This document shows, in pieces, positions 1-10,960 of a DNA stretch of 64,000 nt (within the stretch, counting starts at the first letter, position 1; each line of letters opens with the position of its first letter). The stretch covers positions 272,130,047 to 272,194,046 of the forward strand of contig OY282559.1 in NCBI GenBank assembly GCA_958295665.1, read 5' to 3'. This DNA is from Tipula vernalis. Its lineage: Eukaryota; Arthropoda; Insecta; Diptera; Tipulidae. The notes under the pieces were generated by a model that saw only the letters and a program-made list of their open reading frames with translations, did no database searches and was not told the DNA's origin. The position numbers were made by a program, and so were the translations under genes.

Positions 1-539
1 TGAGGAAGATAATTCTTGATCGCATCAAATAAGCAAAACAAACGAAGCTCAAGATGTAAAATCAACAGCATCTAACAATAACAAAAACAACACCTCAATC
101 AGGCGGCAACCATGAAGACTGGCGAAGGGGGAAATCAAGATTCATCTGGCATTGTTGGCTTTAATGGCCGTCTGTTGTTCCAATGGCAGCGTCAAAGAAC
201 CGACACAGATTGAGAACTTCAAACATCCCACTGGTATCATCTATCTTGCGGATGGACTTTAGTCGTGCGATATAATCTGAATAAGTATTGGAAAGACGCA
301 ACTCAAGCAGACCGCCTCTTAAGCGGCCTGGCATTATGTGTGGCAAAATACATTCAGCAAAAAATATGGAAAAATTCAATTGTGAACTAGTAATTCAGCA
401 ACTATACGATCCCAAACGAGTATAATAAATGAGGGCAATCAGTTACTACTGTCACCTAATAAAGAAGTAACAAGAACGAAGCGGGGAATTGGTAACACAA
501 CAGGGATTATTATTATACTTGATAATACTGCCAGCCGTG
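1..539. other. No gene recognised
   Basis: No reading frame here can be assigned. A 72-residue minus-strand frame at 161-379 lies downstream of the BEL/Pao protease remains and could be decayed pol sequence, but I see no reverse transcriptase motif in it. Confidence 0.4.
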
Positions 540-893
540 GAAGAATGTTCAGGATATTGGCAGCTTTCGAGGATATTAGTGTTGCCTATGACCCTGAGTC
601 AATTAGTGCCCTCATTGTGATCAGTTGTCCAGTGCCTGTAGCCACTCTGACTATTGCTGTTGGTAGTAGCACTAGACCTTGTTGGTTAACTATGAAGGTT
701 TTTGTCGCCCCTTTGTGGTTGAAGCCATGTTGTTACTACGCAGAAGAGTGTGGTGATGACCTTGGCATACAATACGTAGTATCGTGGATGAGCATGAGTT
801 GATTTTTGATGTACTGTCCTTTGGATGTTGTGTTAAACAACGTACATAAGTAGTCGTTTCGCTAATCAGTTTGTTTCTGTCTAAAGTTGACAT
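540..893 (-). pseudogene. BEL/Pao CCHC knuckle and retropepsin fragment
   Basis: The minus strand at 690-893 encodes a Cys/His stretch ending CQGHHHTLLR, the typical BEL/Pao knuckle. After a frame change the next frame reads LLPTAIV, then RALIDSGS, the active-site loop of a retroviral-type aspartic protease with the catalytic Asp in D-S-G. The codon after this loop is a stop (plus-strand bases 586-588), where family members have a sense codon, usually Gln. One frameshift and one nonsense codon therefore inactivate this part. Confidence 0.8.
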
Positions 894-1060
894 CAGTTTG
901 AATTAATTGCAGTCCTGCAATTGATGCCTTCCTTGACATCCTTTTACTAGACACTGGCTGTTTATCGGCATGTATCCGTTTTAATGGTGCCATCTGTTGT
1001 GGTAATGTATTTGTCACTTTAGTGATTAAAATCTCCTTTCTAGAAAGTCAACAAATTCCT

Positions 1061-1405
1061 TTATTTGAGGAACTTTTCTTGGTTTTCCGAACGTTGTTTC
1101 GTATAGCCTAGTGGATCAACGTTTAGTTTTTTGCCTAGAATGAACATTACTAGTGCTTCAAAGGGAGAGTTCATCTCTAGCTTGTTAATGTTGTGTAGCA
1201 TTTCGGTTGCAGTAGCATGCAAGGATCGAATTGCTCGCGCTGATGCTGTATGTATTGTTCCAGCACAATAGATCTCGTTGAACGAACTCCACTGCTCATA
1301 ATCGCCATTAAAAGTTGGTATTTGTATTTTGAGTAGGCTGCGCTGCAATCGCAATATTACTGAGTCCACTCTATCCTTGAGAGTCTCATGGTAGTTATTT
1401 TGCAA
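1061..1405 (-). pseudogene. BEL/Pao gag core (DUF1759-like) fragment
   Basis: The segment KIQIPTFNGDYEQWSSF is the hallmark of the DUF1759 gag domain of BEL/Pao elements, which builds the virus-like particle. The usual continuation is shortened: after the 'IH' of the next motif the frame jumps to material that normally lies further on, so an internal deletion is likely. The frame ends in a Lys/Glu-rich stretch. The piece is surely a remnant, since gag is normally several hundred residues long. Confidence 0.8.
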
Positions 1406-1674
1406 GTAGGGAGCTGTTTGCTCTCCTTCTTCTATTTCTACTAGGATCTCTATAGTAATGTATCAATTACCATTATTTCTTGTGATAATTGCTCCATTAA
1501 AAGTTTGATATATTCCATTGGACTGTAGTTATTGCTCAATGATTCTTCTATGGATTTTATTTGTCTGTACATACTCCTCATCAGGACATTTTGCTTCTTG
1601 AGCAGCTTCTGGTTGGTGTGTGACAGCCCTTTGTTGAGATTGTCAAGCTGCTGCCGATTGCCCCTACTTGATGA

Positions 1675-2001
1675 TTATGTCGGTGTTGTTGGTGACCCAT
1701 TGTTTGACGGCTCTTTAATGGGAGAGTCGGCGTGCTCTAGGTTGTCCTTACTGGATGGTGGTGTTGTTGTTGGCGTATTGTTTAAGCGGCGATGCATCTC
1801 GGCAAGTAGTTTACTGTTTGTTTCGGCAACCGTTTTTCTTGTTGCTCTATATGCATGATCATCTTTTATTGGAGTAACCATTGCTATTATTTTGTCATCC
1901 CTAGCAAGATAGTTGGAGTATAGCTTTTTAAGCTCTTCTATTCTTTTTTCCAGATAGAGTTTTATCTTTCGACTTAATTTGAATTCAATTTTGGTTAACA
2001 A
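1675..2001 (-). pseudogene. BEL/Pao gag N-terminal fragment
   Basis: This is a 108-residue frame. It begins with a charged, probably helical segment rich in Lys, Glu and Leu, and ends in a Pro/Thr/Ser-rich linker. Both are usual at the start of BEL/Pao gag. It lies just upstream, in transcription order, of the DUF1759-like piece at 1061-1405, from which stops and frame changes separate it. On its own it would not be diagnostic; the call depends on its position. Confidence 0.55.
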
Positions 2002-2211
2002 AATACACTTACATGACTATGATCAATGTATAAAACGAAGTTGATCACAGTTTTATATAAGAGAGAAAGAGAAAATTGGCATAAAAATTGTTGTTTTAAG
2101 ATTAAATCATACAAATCATAACAAAGTGCGCTCAGCACTGTCTACAACTTACAAATCTACAAGAACCCGAGCATTCAAATAAAAACAAATATATTCCAAT
2201 AAAATGACATT
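2002..2211. other. 3' flank of transporter gene 1
   Basis: A 210-base AT-rich gap between the stop of the transporter gene (2212) and the BEL/Pao remains. I see no canonical AATAAA on the minus strand here, so the 3' end of the transcript cannot be placed. Confidence 0.4.
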
Positions 2212-4161
2212 TTAATTAGATTTCTGACCGTCTTCAGAAGTCATATCACTTCTACTATCAGAGTCGAGGAATCGTGACCGGTCTAAGTCAATTAAAACGC
2301 GTTCTACAGCATGCTCTTCTGCAACCATTGACGAATTTCGATTTGATGAAGAACTTCCTGGCATATCTTCATATTGAGTACCTCTAGTTTTCATACGATG
2401 ACGGGGCCCTAATAATTCGGACGACTCCTTTATTCCATAATAAAAATAGATAGTTAATCCCAGGATCATCCAGACAATACATCGAATCCACGACAAATAT
2501 TTCAAATGTAACATTAACAAAATATTTAGAATTATACTGATACACGGCAATAATGGACTGCCCGGAACTATAAATATATCTTTATCCTCCGGCTTCGGTT
2601 GACGTGTAATCAATATCAATGCATGAATCATCAAATAAATTATCACACCAGAAATGATGATCTGTGTAGTTCCAAAAACTTCGCCAAATAAATACGAATA
2701 TGATACCGTAACGGATAATAATATAGATAAAATTGTAAACACGATCATGGCGTAGAACACCAGATTAACGGTGAACAAATTTGGCTCATCGAAATCACTG
2801 TAAATTGTGAGATGCTTGAAAATACGCCAACACGTAACATTTACAAAAGTTACCTCTCTAACCGGTCGATAGTGTATCAAGATGATGAATATTGCACTCA
2901 TGCACCGAATAAACATCGTTCCCAGTGATGTTAATTCAATCAAATCGTCGACACTAAAAATTAGGGCGCCAATTGCTGACACACATCCACAAAATATTGT
3001 TGCATTGGCTGTTGTATGGGTCCTTTCGTTAATTTGACCCAAACAGCGACAAATAAGTCCATCAATTGCCATTGCGTAAACATTTCGGGCAACGGTAAGT
3101 TGGCAACAAAAAATTTGATTTAATATTGCTAGTGTAGCACCAACTGTTACTATCCATTTAACAATGATCATGTCATGTTTGGCAAATGCTTCAGTGATTG
3201 GTGAGTCTGTGTCAAGTTCATAAAATGGAACCATTAAAGAGAGGCACGTGGCTACAAGCATGCAACATATATATTGAGAGGCAAGACAAACTGTTAGGGC
3301 TATCGGTACTTGAAACGTCGGTCGATTGATTTTTTCGGCGGTCGCCGTTAAGCAACCGAATCCAATAAATAGATAAAAATATTTAGCTGCAGCATTCAAA
3401 ATGCTGCTTCTGCCGAAAGGGATAATTCCGCCCTTACCGGTAATGATGGTTGTGTTGGTTGCAGGAATTATTGTCCAATTCTTTCTGTCATTTACTATAA
3501 AACCTGCGACTAAAATAAAGCAAATTGTGATAATATTCAGCACCGTCATAATATCGTTGATAAGTGGCAATTCCTTTACACCGAATGTATAGACTAGTGT
3601 GACGAACAATATGATGATGACAGCATAAAAATCTTCGTAACAAGAAAATATGGTTCGATCTGAATAGCAGGCACGTTCGTGATAGATCACGAATTTCAAG
3701 AAATCGCTTAAACCTCTCCCAAAACTAGCCACCCCTAGAAATAATTATGATTCATTTCAGCTGTCTAATATTAAATCGACTAGCTTACCGATTGTAAATT
3801 CCAGAATCATGTTCCAACCAAACAAAAATGCCATAAACTCATTAATCTGTATGTATGTATAAAAATACGGTGAAGCAGCATTTGGTAGACGCGAAGCAAA
3901 TTCTAGATAGCACAATGCTGCAAGAATTGCCGAAATTGCAGCAATTGTGATTGAAATTAAGGCGGCTGGTCCTGTTGTTCGTGCCATAGTGCCAATGAGA
4001 AAATAAAATCCATAACCGAGACTTGTACCAAGACCGAATAAGATTAGATTGATTGTGGATTTCACACTTACTGGGTTTGGATTGTAAATTTCCATTGGAA
4101 TAGTTTTACGGCGTATCATTCCTTTGTAAAGCTGTCCACAACCCATTTTTTTTTTGTTCAT
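2212..4161 (-). CDS. Diverged cationic amino acid transporter (SLC7/CAT family)
   Basis: A membrane transporter of the APC superfamily, CAT branch, which normally moves Arg, Lys and ornithine across the plasma membrane. It has two exons, 4161-3789 and 3734-2212. The 54-base intron (3735-3788) has GT...AG ends and splits a Gly codon after the third membrane segment. The product is 631 residues, normal for the family, with about 14 hydrophobic segments. The start at 4161 could instead be the Met at 4146, which gives the MGC start common in this family. The Glu that is essential in mammalian CAT-1 (Glu107) is kept (residue 108). The highly conserved motif of membrane segment 6 is changed at 247-259, with GFD becoming GFG and the second Glu of GEE becoming Lys. 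A Ser-rich cytoplasmic tail of about 60 residues follows. It is a tandem paralogue of the gene at 4518-6353, 356 bases away on the same strand. The frame is open, so it is probably expressed, but its substrate may have changed. Confidence 0.88.
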
Positions 4162-4517
4162 GTTTACGCCGTGCCGTCAAATATTTAGTGTGTACGTCAA
4201 ATCAAAAAAAAAATTTTAAGGTGGCTTTGTTAAAAAAAAAAAAAAATCTTCTCTCCTGAGTTGGGCGACATCTATTATTCGCAATTTTTACTAATAATAT
4301 GCCCATTAATATTGGTTTAAGTCTTCGCTCGATCAAAAAATACAATAAAAATTCGGTTTTGATTTGCTTAAATATAATTTTCTAATTATTTTGAAATCAA
4401 AATACAAACGTACATTTAAAAATTATAATCTTAAAATCACAAGTTAATCCTAAATCAAATATTTAAAATTCTATTATGTATATACAAATTGCGCATCCGC
4501 GCGTGTGGTAACAATTT
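4162..4517. other. Intergenic spacer between the two transporter genes
   Basis: A 356-base AT-rich spacer with A-rich tracts near 4205-4245. It must hold the 3' end of the upstream gene and the promoter or 5' leader of the downstream one. I see no confident TATA box or poly(A) signal on the minus strand. Confidence 0.5.
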
Positions 4518-6353
4518 CTATTTCTCATCCACGGTTTTCAAATAACTTGCTCGTTTCGTGCTTAACTCAATTTCTTTGCTCATTGCTTTTTTGCCTTCAC
4601 TTGAATTGCGCATGCCATACAAAAAATATATAGCATATCCGACCACTAGCCATATACACAACCGTAGCCAAGTGTGCGGATCCAATTGAAACATTAAAAA
4701 TAAATTCATTAAAATACTAAGACATGGTATCACAGGTACAAGTGGTACTTTAAAGGTAAGTTTTGTATCATCGACTGGTTGGCGGCCTATTATTAGGGCG
4801 CATAATAAGAGCGCCGCCGCAAGCACAACAATAAATGTTATGCTTAGCGCTGTATAAGTTTCGACTAAATTTAAAAGTAAGCATAACGCTATAGAGAGGC
4901 AACTGAATATTGTTATGGTGATCACGGTGATGCGAGACGTTAGATCATTTGGTTTTTTGATGAAATTCATATTCATCAGTTGCCTTAAGACCACCGAATG
5001 GCTAACATCTACCTCATTGTATGTTAAATGAGAATCACGATATCTTAGTATTAATACAGATGCGGCAACTATTGTATACGCGAGCAGCGTTCCAATTGAC
5101 ATCATGTCGATCAATTGATCAAGATTAAATATTAAAGCCATAACGGCGGCAAGTAAACCACAAAATACTGTTGCTGGAATTGGCGTTTGTGTTCGTGGAT
5201 GAACTTTTGAAAAATATTTGAAAACCACACCGTCGTTGGCCATCGAATATACAACACGTGGATTTGGAAAGAGAGCTCCATATAAAGAATTTGCCAATGC
5301 AAACAATGCTCCTATTGTTACAATCCATTTGATTTCAATCCAACCGATTTCATTGAATGCATGTGGAAATGGTGCTTCTGGATTTTGGAGGTAATATGGC
5401 CACATCATTGTTAACACCGTCGAAACACCAACATACGCTAAACATATTATAATCAATGAGATTACAATGGATAAAGGTATATTTCGTTCGGGTCGTTTTG
5501 CTTCTTCGCCAGTGGTTGCAACACAGTCGAAACCAACGAAACCATAAAAACATTTTGCTGCCCCAGCCATTACACCTGCAATTCCGAAAGGCATAAAACC
5601 ACCTTCACCTGCCGTACTTTGATATTCCGCGGGTATATCTTCTTTTTTAATATTCCAATTTGCGGTATCTGCATTCATTCCGCCTGCTACGAGCACCGTC
5701 AACACCGTACACATATTTATAGTGGTAAATACGTTATTAAGCATGGATGATTCTTTAACTCCGGTGATTAGTAATATTGTGACCAAGAGGATTATAAAAA
5801 ATGACAAGAAATCGGGATATCTTCCTAAAAACTCTGAATTCATTGGCATATTTTCACGTAACCATGTAGTAATCTGTTTATCAATCAGCGAATCAATATA
5901 TCCCGTCATGCCACTAGCCACACTTGATGTACCTAAAACAAAAAAAAAATCAAAATTAAATATTTGTGAGCAACAATTTACTATTTGTAATAAATTACCG
6001 ATCGCATATTCCAGTAACATATTCCAGCCAATGGTAAACGCTGCAAATTCACCAATCGTTACATAACTATAAATGTAGGCGGACCCAGCTTTTGGTACTC
6101 GAGCCGCAAATTCGGCATAGCATAAACCGGCAAATGTTGATGCAACCGCAGCAATAAGGAATGAAAGAACAACCGCGGGTCCAGCTATATCATAGGCTAC
6201 GGATCCGGCTAATACATACACACCCAAACCTAATGTTGAACCAACTCCTAATGCCGTTAAATCGAATAGGGTTAATACTCGTGCCAATTTCGATTCACCT
6301 TCATCAACTGAAAAAGTTTTTTTACGTGTTAGCGCCTCCCAAAATGAATTCAT
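4518..6353 (-). CDS. Cationic amino acid transporter (SLC7/CAT family)
   Basis: A high-affinity cationic amino acid transporter of the insect CAT group (relatives include Drosophila slimfast and CG5535; I cannot tell which is the orthologue). Its exons are 6353-5999 and 5932-4518. The 66-base intron (5933-5998) has GT...AG ends, interrupts the same Gly codon as in the neighbouring gene, and happens to be open in frame. The spliced product is 589 residues with about 14 membrane segments. Clear family motifs are GVGSTLGLGVYVLAG (36-50), the essential Glu equivalent to CAT-1 Glu107 (Glu102), FVGFDCVATTGEE (250-262) and the C-terminal GRQP before the last membrane pair. I chose the Met at 6353 because a splice acceptor (AG at 6375-6376) lies just upstream, so the 16 codons before it are probably intron. 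The gene looks intact and functional. Confidence 0.93.
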   Translation of the reverse strand: MNSFWEALTRKKTFSVDEGESKLARVLTLFDLTALGVGSTLGLGVYVLAGSVAYDIAGPAVVLSFLIAAVASTFAGLCYAEFAARVPKAGSAYIYSYVTIGEFAAFTIGWNMLLEYAIGNLLQIVNCCSQIFNFDFFFVLGTSSVASGMTGYIDSLIDKQITTWLRENMPMNSEFLGRYPDFLSFFIILLVTILLITGVKESSMLNNVFTTINMCTVLTVLVAGGMNADTANWNIKKEDIPAEYQSTAGEGGFMPFGIAGVMAGAAKCFYGFVGFDCVATTGEEAKRPERNIPLSIVISLIIICLAYVGVSTVLTMMWPYYLQNPEAPFPHAFNEIGWIEIKWIVTIGALFALANSLYGALFPNPRVVYSMANDGVVFKYFSKVHPRTQTPIPATVFCGLLAAVMALIFNLDQLIDMMSIGTLLAYTIVAASVLILRYRDSHLTYNEVDVSHSVVLRQLMNMNFIKKPNDLTSRITVITITIFSCLSIALCLLLNLVETYTALSITFIVVLAAALLLCALIIGRQPVDDTKLTFKVPLVPVIPCLSILMNLFLMFQLDPHTWLRLCIWLVVGYAIYFLYGMRNSSEGKKAMSKEIELSTKRASYLKTVDEK

Positions 6354-6376
6354 CGTGGCTGTGCTTTTTGTTATCT
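6354..6376 (-). other. 5' UTR and 3' splice site upstream of the CAT start codon
   Basis: On the minus strand a pyrimidine-rich stretch ending TTTACAG is followed by about 21 bases and then the ATG at 6353. This is a good splice acceptor, implying a non-coding first exon somewhere upstream and arguing against the longer N-terminus starting at 6401. Confidence 0.6.
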
Positions 6377-6883
6377 GTAAAGAGAAATTTTTGTTGTGCA
6401 AAATTAGTAATTCGCCTGAATGCTTGCTATGTGTATAACATGTGGTCTGAGCTTAATGCGGTTTTTTTATGTCTGATTTTGTGTTTGGTTAAGTTAAATC
6501 AGCAAAAATTAAGAATTCCCTGACGCAAGGTCGACACACGATAAACAATGTAAACGTGATTTAGATAAATTTTTTACTCTTTTTGGTTTGTTTTTTTTTT
6601 TTTTTTTTTTTGTGTAATGTGATAAGGTTAGCGTAGTATTAGCGTATCTTGATAATTACTGTTAGGTAAATAGCTTTGTTGTGTCTGATACTAATCAAAA
6701 TTACCGTGATCATTTTTTTTAAGTGAGGTGTAATCGATCTGTCATATTGACTGTTAAAATTGGATACATGTTTAATGACACGCTTAACAACGATAGAGTG
6801 ACGCAATGTATTATCAAATTTTTACGTGAGCCTTTGCTATTGACCAATCAAAGGAGGGCAGAAAATCTCGCATAAATTTCATA
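6377..6883. other. Upstream region of the CAT gene, no coding content
   Basis: AT-rich sequence with a T tract of more than 20 bases near 6590-6610 (a possible pyrimidine tract on the plus strand only). It presumably holds the first intron or the promoter of the CAT gene. No open frame or motif is recognised. Confidence 0.4.
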
Positions 6884-8686
6884 CTGTTAAAGTTAGCCGA
6901 AAGTTGCCAGCCAAAAGTGAAAAGTCGATAATGCAGATTGTGTTAGTCCAACCGAAAGTGAAAAATGGTAATGCAGATTGTCTAAAGCCTAAAGTTAAAA
7001 GTCGATAATGCAGATTATGATATAACATTCAAGCCGAAAATAAAAAATTTAGTCGTTATCAGCCGAAAATAAATAGGATACATAGAAATCTATAAATATA
7101 AATTTTTGTAAATAAATTTACGTGTAAAACTTTGCTTCGTAGAAAATAACGGAAAATCAGAAGAATATACAAAATTGGAATAAAATCAGCCTCTAGAGTA
7201 TATATCTAAAGCTGAATCGTTTTTATGTGATTTGTCAATAGCTGTCAAATTAATAAATTCTGTTCAAGTTTCCCGTGGGAAACCTCGGAAAATTCGATTT
7301 TCAAAAAATTATTAGAAACTCCACGGGAAACTTGTACTGTTTTTTTTCCTGCGATAGCTATTGACAAGTCACATTAATGCAATTCATCTCAAGACATAAC
7401 ACTTTAAAGGCTGATTTTATACAAATTTTCTAATAATTTTTGGAAAATCGAATTTTCCGAGATTTCCCACGGGAAACTTGAACTGAATTTTTTTCCTGCG
7501 ATCGCTATTGAGTAATCACATCAATTGAATCCATCTCCAGACATAACACTTTAAAGGCTGATTTTATACAAATTTTGTAATATGTTTTGGAAAATCGAAT
7601 TTTCCGAGATTTCCCACAGAAAACTTGAACTCAATTTTTTTCCTGCAATATCTATTGAGTAATCACATCAATTGAATCCATCTCCAGACATAACACTTTA
7701 AAGGCTGATTTTATACAAATTTTCTAATAATTTTTGGAAAATCGAATTTTCCGAGATTTCCCACGGGAAACTTGAACTGAATTTTTTTTCTGCGATAGCT
7801 ATTGACAAGTCACATCAATACAATCCATCTCCAGACATAACACTCTAGAGGCTGATTTTATACAAATTTTCTAATAATTTTTGAAAAATCGAATTTTCCG
7901 AGATTTTCAACGGGAAACATGAACTGAATTTTTTTTCTGCGATAGCTGACAAGTCACATCAATGCAATCCATCTCCAGACATAACACTTTAGAGGCTTCT
8001 TTTATTCATCCATTTCTTACTTTCGGCTGGAAATTTTTTTGAATTTTCCAAGATTTCGCACGGGAAACTTTAACTTAATTTCTTTCCTGCGATAGCTATT
8101 GAGTAATCACATCAATATAATCCCTCTCCAGACATAACACTCTACAGGGTGATTTTATTCATCCATTTCTTACTTTCGGCTGGAAAGTTTTTTGAATTTT
8201 CCGAGATTTCCCACGGGAAACTTCTACTGATTTGTTTTCCTGCGATAGCTATTGAGTAATCACATCAATTGAATCCATCTCCAGACATAACACTCTAGAG
8301 GCTGATTTTATACAAATTTTCTAATAATTTTTGGAAAATCGAATTTTCCGAGATTTCCCACGGGAAACTTGAACTGAATTTTTTTCCTGCGATAGCTATT
8401 GAGTAATCACATCAATTGAATCCATCTCCAGACATAACACTCTGGAGGCTGATTTTATACAAATTTTCTAATAATTTTTGGAAAATCGAATTTTCCGAGA
8501 TTTCCCACGGAAAACTTGAACTGAATTTTTTTCCTGCGATAGCTATTGACAAGTCACATCAATCCAATCTATCTCTAGACATAACACTCTAGAGGCAGAT
8601 TTATTTTCGGCTGGAATGTCAATAACATAATCTGCATTATCGACTTTTCACTTTCGGCTGGAAACTTTCGGCTAACTTTAACAGGG
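6884..8686. mobile_element. Foldback/MITE-like element with TIRs and internal 147-base tandem repeats
   Basis: The ends are inverted repeats of about 60 bases. The left end begins CTGTTAAAGTTAGCCG at 6884, and its reverse complement ends near 8684-8686, where the right end reads CCCTGTTAAAG inward. TA dinucleotides at 6882-6883 and 8687-8688 fit a Tc1/mariner-type target duplication. Inside are an inverted monomer (about 7190-7310) and then about nine direct monomers. There is no coding capacity, so any movement would need a transposase supplied in trans. A truncated relative lies at 11437. Confidence 0.75.
7190..8600. repeat. Tandem repeat, period 147 bases, about nine direct monomers plus one inverted
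   Basis: The landmark CCTGCG (or its variants) recurs at about 7348, 7495, 7642, 7789, 7936, 8086, 8239, 8386 and 8533. Six of the eight spacings are exactly 147; the exceptions are 150 and 153. Each monomer carries TTTCCCACGGGAAA, a short palindrome. The first unit, near 7190-7310, is in the opposite orientation to the rest. Confidence 0.85.
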
Positions 8687-10120
8687 TATAAATTTCGTCA
8701 AATAATGGAGCCCTATTTGCAACTTACCGCTACACCATTGTTATCTAGAATATAACTGAAGTAATGAATGGCCCAACTCAATGTCACACCACCTAGTAAT
8801 GCAGTTAAATAAATCTAAAACAATTTGGAGAAAGCTGAGATTAATGGGCTCCGCTCTGGAACTATGGTTCGGGTATTTAGAACTTTTCTGTGATAGTTTA
8901 AAGCTTTATTTGTACGATTAGCTTGCGTTAAACTCGATAGAGTGAAGATAAAGATGTGATAATAGTGCAATATATAAGTTAAAAACGTTAGTTAAATAGT
9001 GCGACTGCGTTACGTAAAAACGTAACATAATCATCCGAATATTCTCGAATAGTTTTGAAAATAAATAAAATAACTTCAAAAACCCCGAAACTGCAATTCT
9101 TGAGTTAACCAGAATGATCTCGAATAATCTCAATAAAACTCGAAAAATTTATTTTTCAGACAGTTATATTTGACATCGAGCAGGTAGCCCATCAGAACGG
9201 GGACAGATCAATTAACGATAATCAGTGGCTTCTTTCTCAATGAAACCTCAAAGCGGAAATTTAAAATCAAAGGCACTATGCGATAGACCAACACAATGGA
9301 AAAATCGAATTAGAAATATGTAGGTAAAAGTCAACCATCATGTATCCTCCAAATTACCAAATTTGTTGAGGCGTTCAAGTTCCAAGCACAACTTTGGAAT
9401 GTGAACTGATTATAACACTCAAACAATAAATCCATCACTCTATAAAATCTTGATGATCTTTTCACTTTTTTCTTCACTTTTCTTAATGAGGTCTTGATGA
9501 TCTTTTCACTTTTAATTCACTTTTTTTAATTTGAAAAAAATGTGGAAAGTCGATTTTTAAGCTACACATTTCTATAACGTTATAGCCAAAGATATGACAA
9601 TACATTGGAAAAGCGATTAATGCTACAGTTGTTGTCGATGTGTTTGATAGGATTTATTAATGAACTCTTATCAAGATAATGTTAATCAAATTTGGCGTTG
9701 ATTATTTCGTTGTAAAACGGTAAACATAAATTTGTAATTTTATGTGTAATAAATAATTAGCGTTATGCATCGTGGGAAGGGAAAAAATATATTTTATTGT
9801 TCGGTTTGAACAAGTCTCTGGAGGATAACTTCCTTGGTGCCTCCCGGAGATAGCCGTGCTTCACCGAGCACCCTGTTACACATAACATAAAGAGGATTTG
9901 GATAGGTTTAATTAGTAATGATAGAAATTGACCCAATCACAGACATTTAAGTATAGCCAATAGTTAGTAACACAATGACCAGTCATCTTCGATGGACCTT
10001 CCCCTTTCTCTCCTTCTACTCAACACAGAATCCCTTCCCCCATATACGTCATAACATACTCGTACCTTAACAAAATTAAACAAAAATCAAAATAAAAAGG
10101 TGCACGTACAGCCACATAAA
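8687..10120. other. Non-coding AT-rich stretch
   Basis: No credible gene. A local duplication at about 9448-9525 repeats CTTGATGATCTTTTCACTTT. Around 9000-9130 there are loose repeats of the type CTCGAATAATCTC, which recur near 34.8 and 35.5 kb. The block at 9800-9880 is more GC-rich than its surroundings, but I do not recognise it. Confidence 0.4.
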
Positions 10121-10260
10121 ACATGATCCTCCAAGGATATACACATGTGTAAAACCAATAAACACATGCCGTGGACTAAAAAATTATTAGATAAAGTTAT
10201 CACATCAACACTAAAGAAACAATCAAAAACATTTTTCCAAAAAACCGCGTCAAAAATTCG

Positions 10261-10960
10261 TAACTTAACAATTCAATAATAAATTAAAGACAGTTTAGCA
10301 GTGACACTAAGGAAAATATACACAGCTATCCTGTGATTCCCATGCATAATCCCAAAAATCAATTTAGGGTGACCGTGCTATACACTTGTCCGCCGCAATG
10401 TCACTATCCTAGTAATTCAATTACAAACCAAAGATATTGTTCTGCTTGTGATAAACTATGGATGTCAGTAAAATGTCATCATGTTTGTCAAAATCATACA
10501 AGTGCTCCTTGGCCGTTACCGCGTTGCATTGTGTCATCTCAAACACTCCAAAATATTTTCAAGTTATATGCACTTCATATCTACACTTGTACCCTTGTAC
10601 CTTTGTAATCCACGCTTTACTATCTGAAAAGCAACTTAGAGCAGCCACGTTGCCCCAAAAAACTCTTGTATTGCCTGGATCAACAATTTTTAACGTAACA
10701 ATCCTTTAATAAACCAAAGATAGTGTAGAGGTGACTCTGAAGGATATATACATCAGCCCTTTGTGACTTAAATGTGTAATCTTAAGAGTTAATTTAGGAC
10801 AACCATGTTGTAGACAATGTGCAAAAAACATGTACTGTGACAAACCACGGGTGTCAGCAGAATTGTTTCGCTTGTTAAGACTACATATGTGCAACTTGTT
10901 CGTCACTACTGTGCACCATACCACTTCAAATACCCCAAAATGTTGTGACAGTTTGTTCCA
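10261..10960. repeat. Diverged direct duplication, period about 430 bases
   Basis: Landmarks such as GTGACACTAAGG (10301) and GTGACTCTGAAGG (10731), or AAACTATGGATGTCAG and AAACCACGGGTGTCAG further on, occur in the same order about 430 bases apart. The two copies have diverged substantially and neither codes. Small frames in it (10333-10709) are by-products. Confidence 0.6.

Larger units (their letters stand above)
540..2001 (-). mobile_element. BEL/Pao LTR retrotransposon remnant (gag to protease)
   Basis: Reading right to left on the minus strand, the pieces come in BEL/Pao order: a gag N-terminus, a DUF1759-type gag core, a CCHC-like knuckle, then an aspartic protease core. The frames are broken between the pieces and no LTR is visible in the window, so this is an internal, decayed part of an element that may continue beyond position 1. 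The assignment to BEL/Pao rests on the gag core and on the cysteine/histidine motif followed directly by the protease. Confidence 0.75.

Noticed and set aside
161..379. Minus-strand frame as BEL/Pao reverse transcriptase
   Set aside because: No RT motif is visible. Only its position suggests pol.
6354..6401. Longer N-terminus of the CAT gene starting at 6401
   Set aside because: A splice acceptor separates it from the coding exon, and the extra 16 residues do not resemble the family N-terminus.
7190..8600. CRISPR array
   Set aside because: The 147-base units have no spacers, the context is eukaryotic and no cas genes are present.
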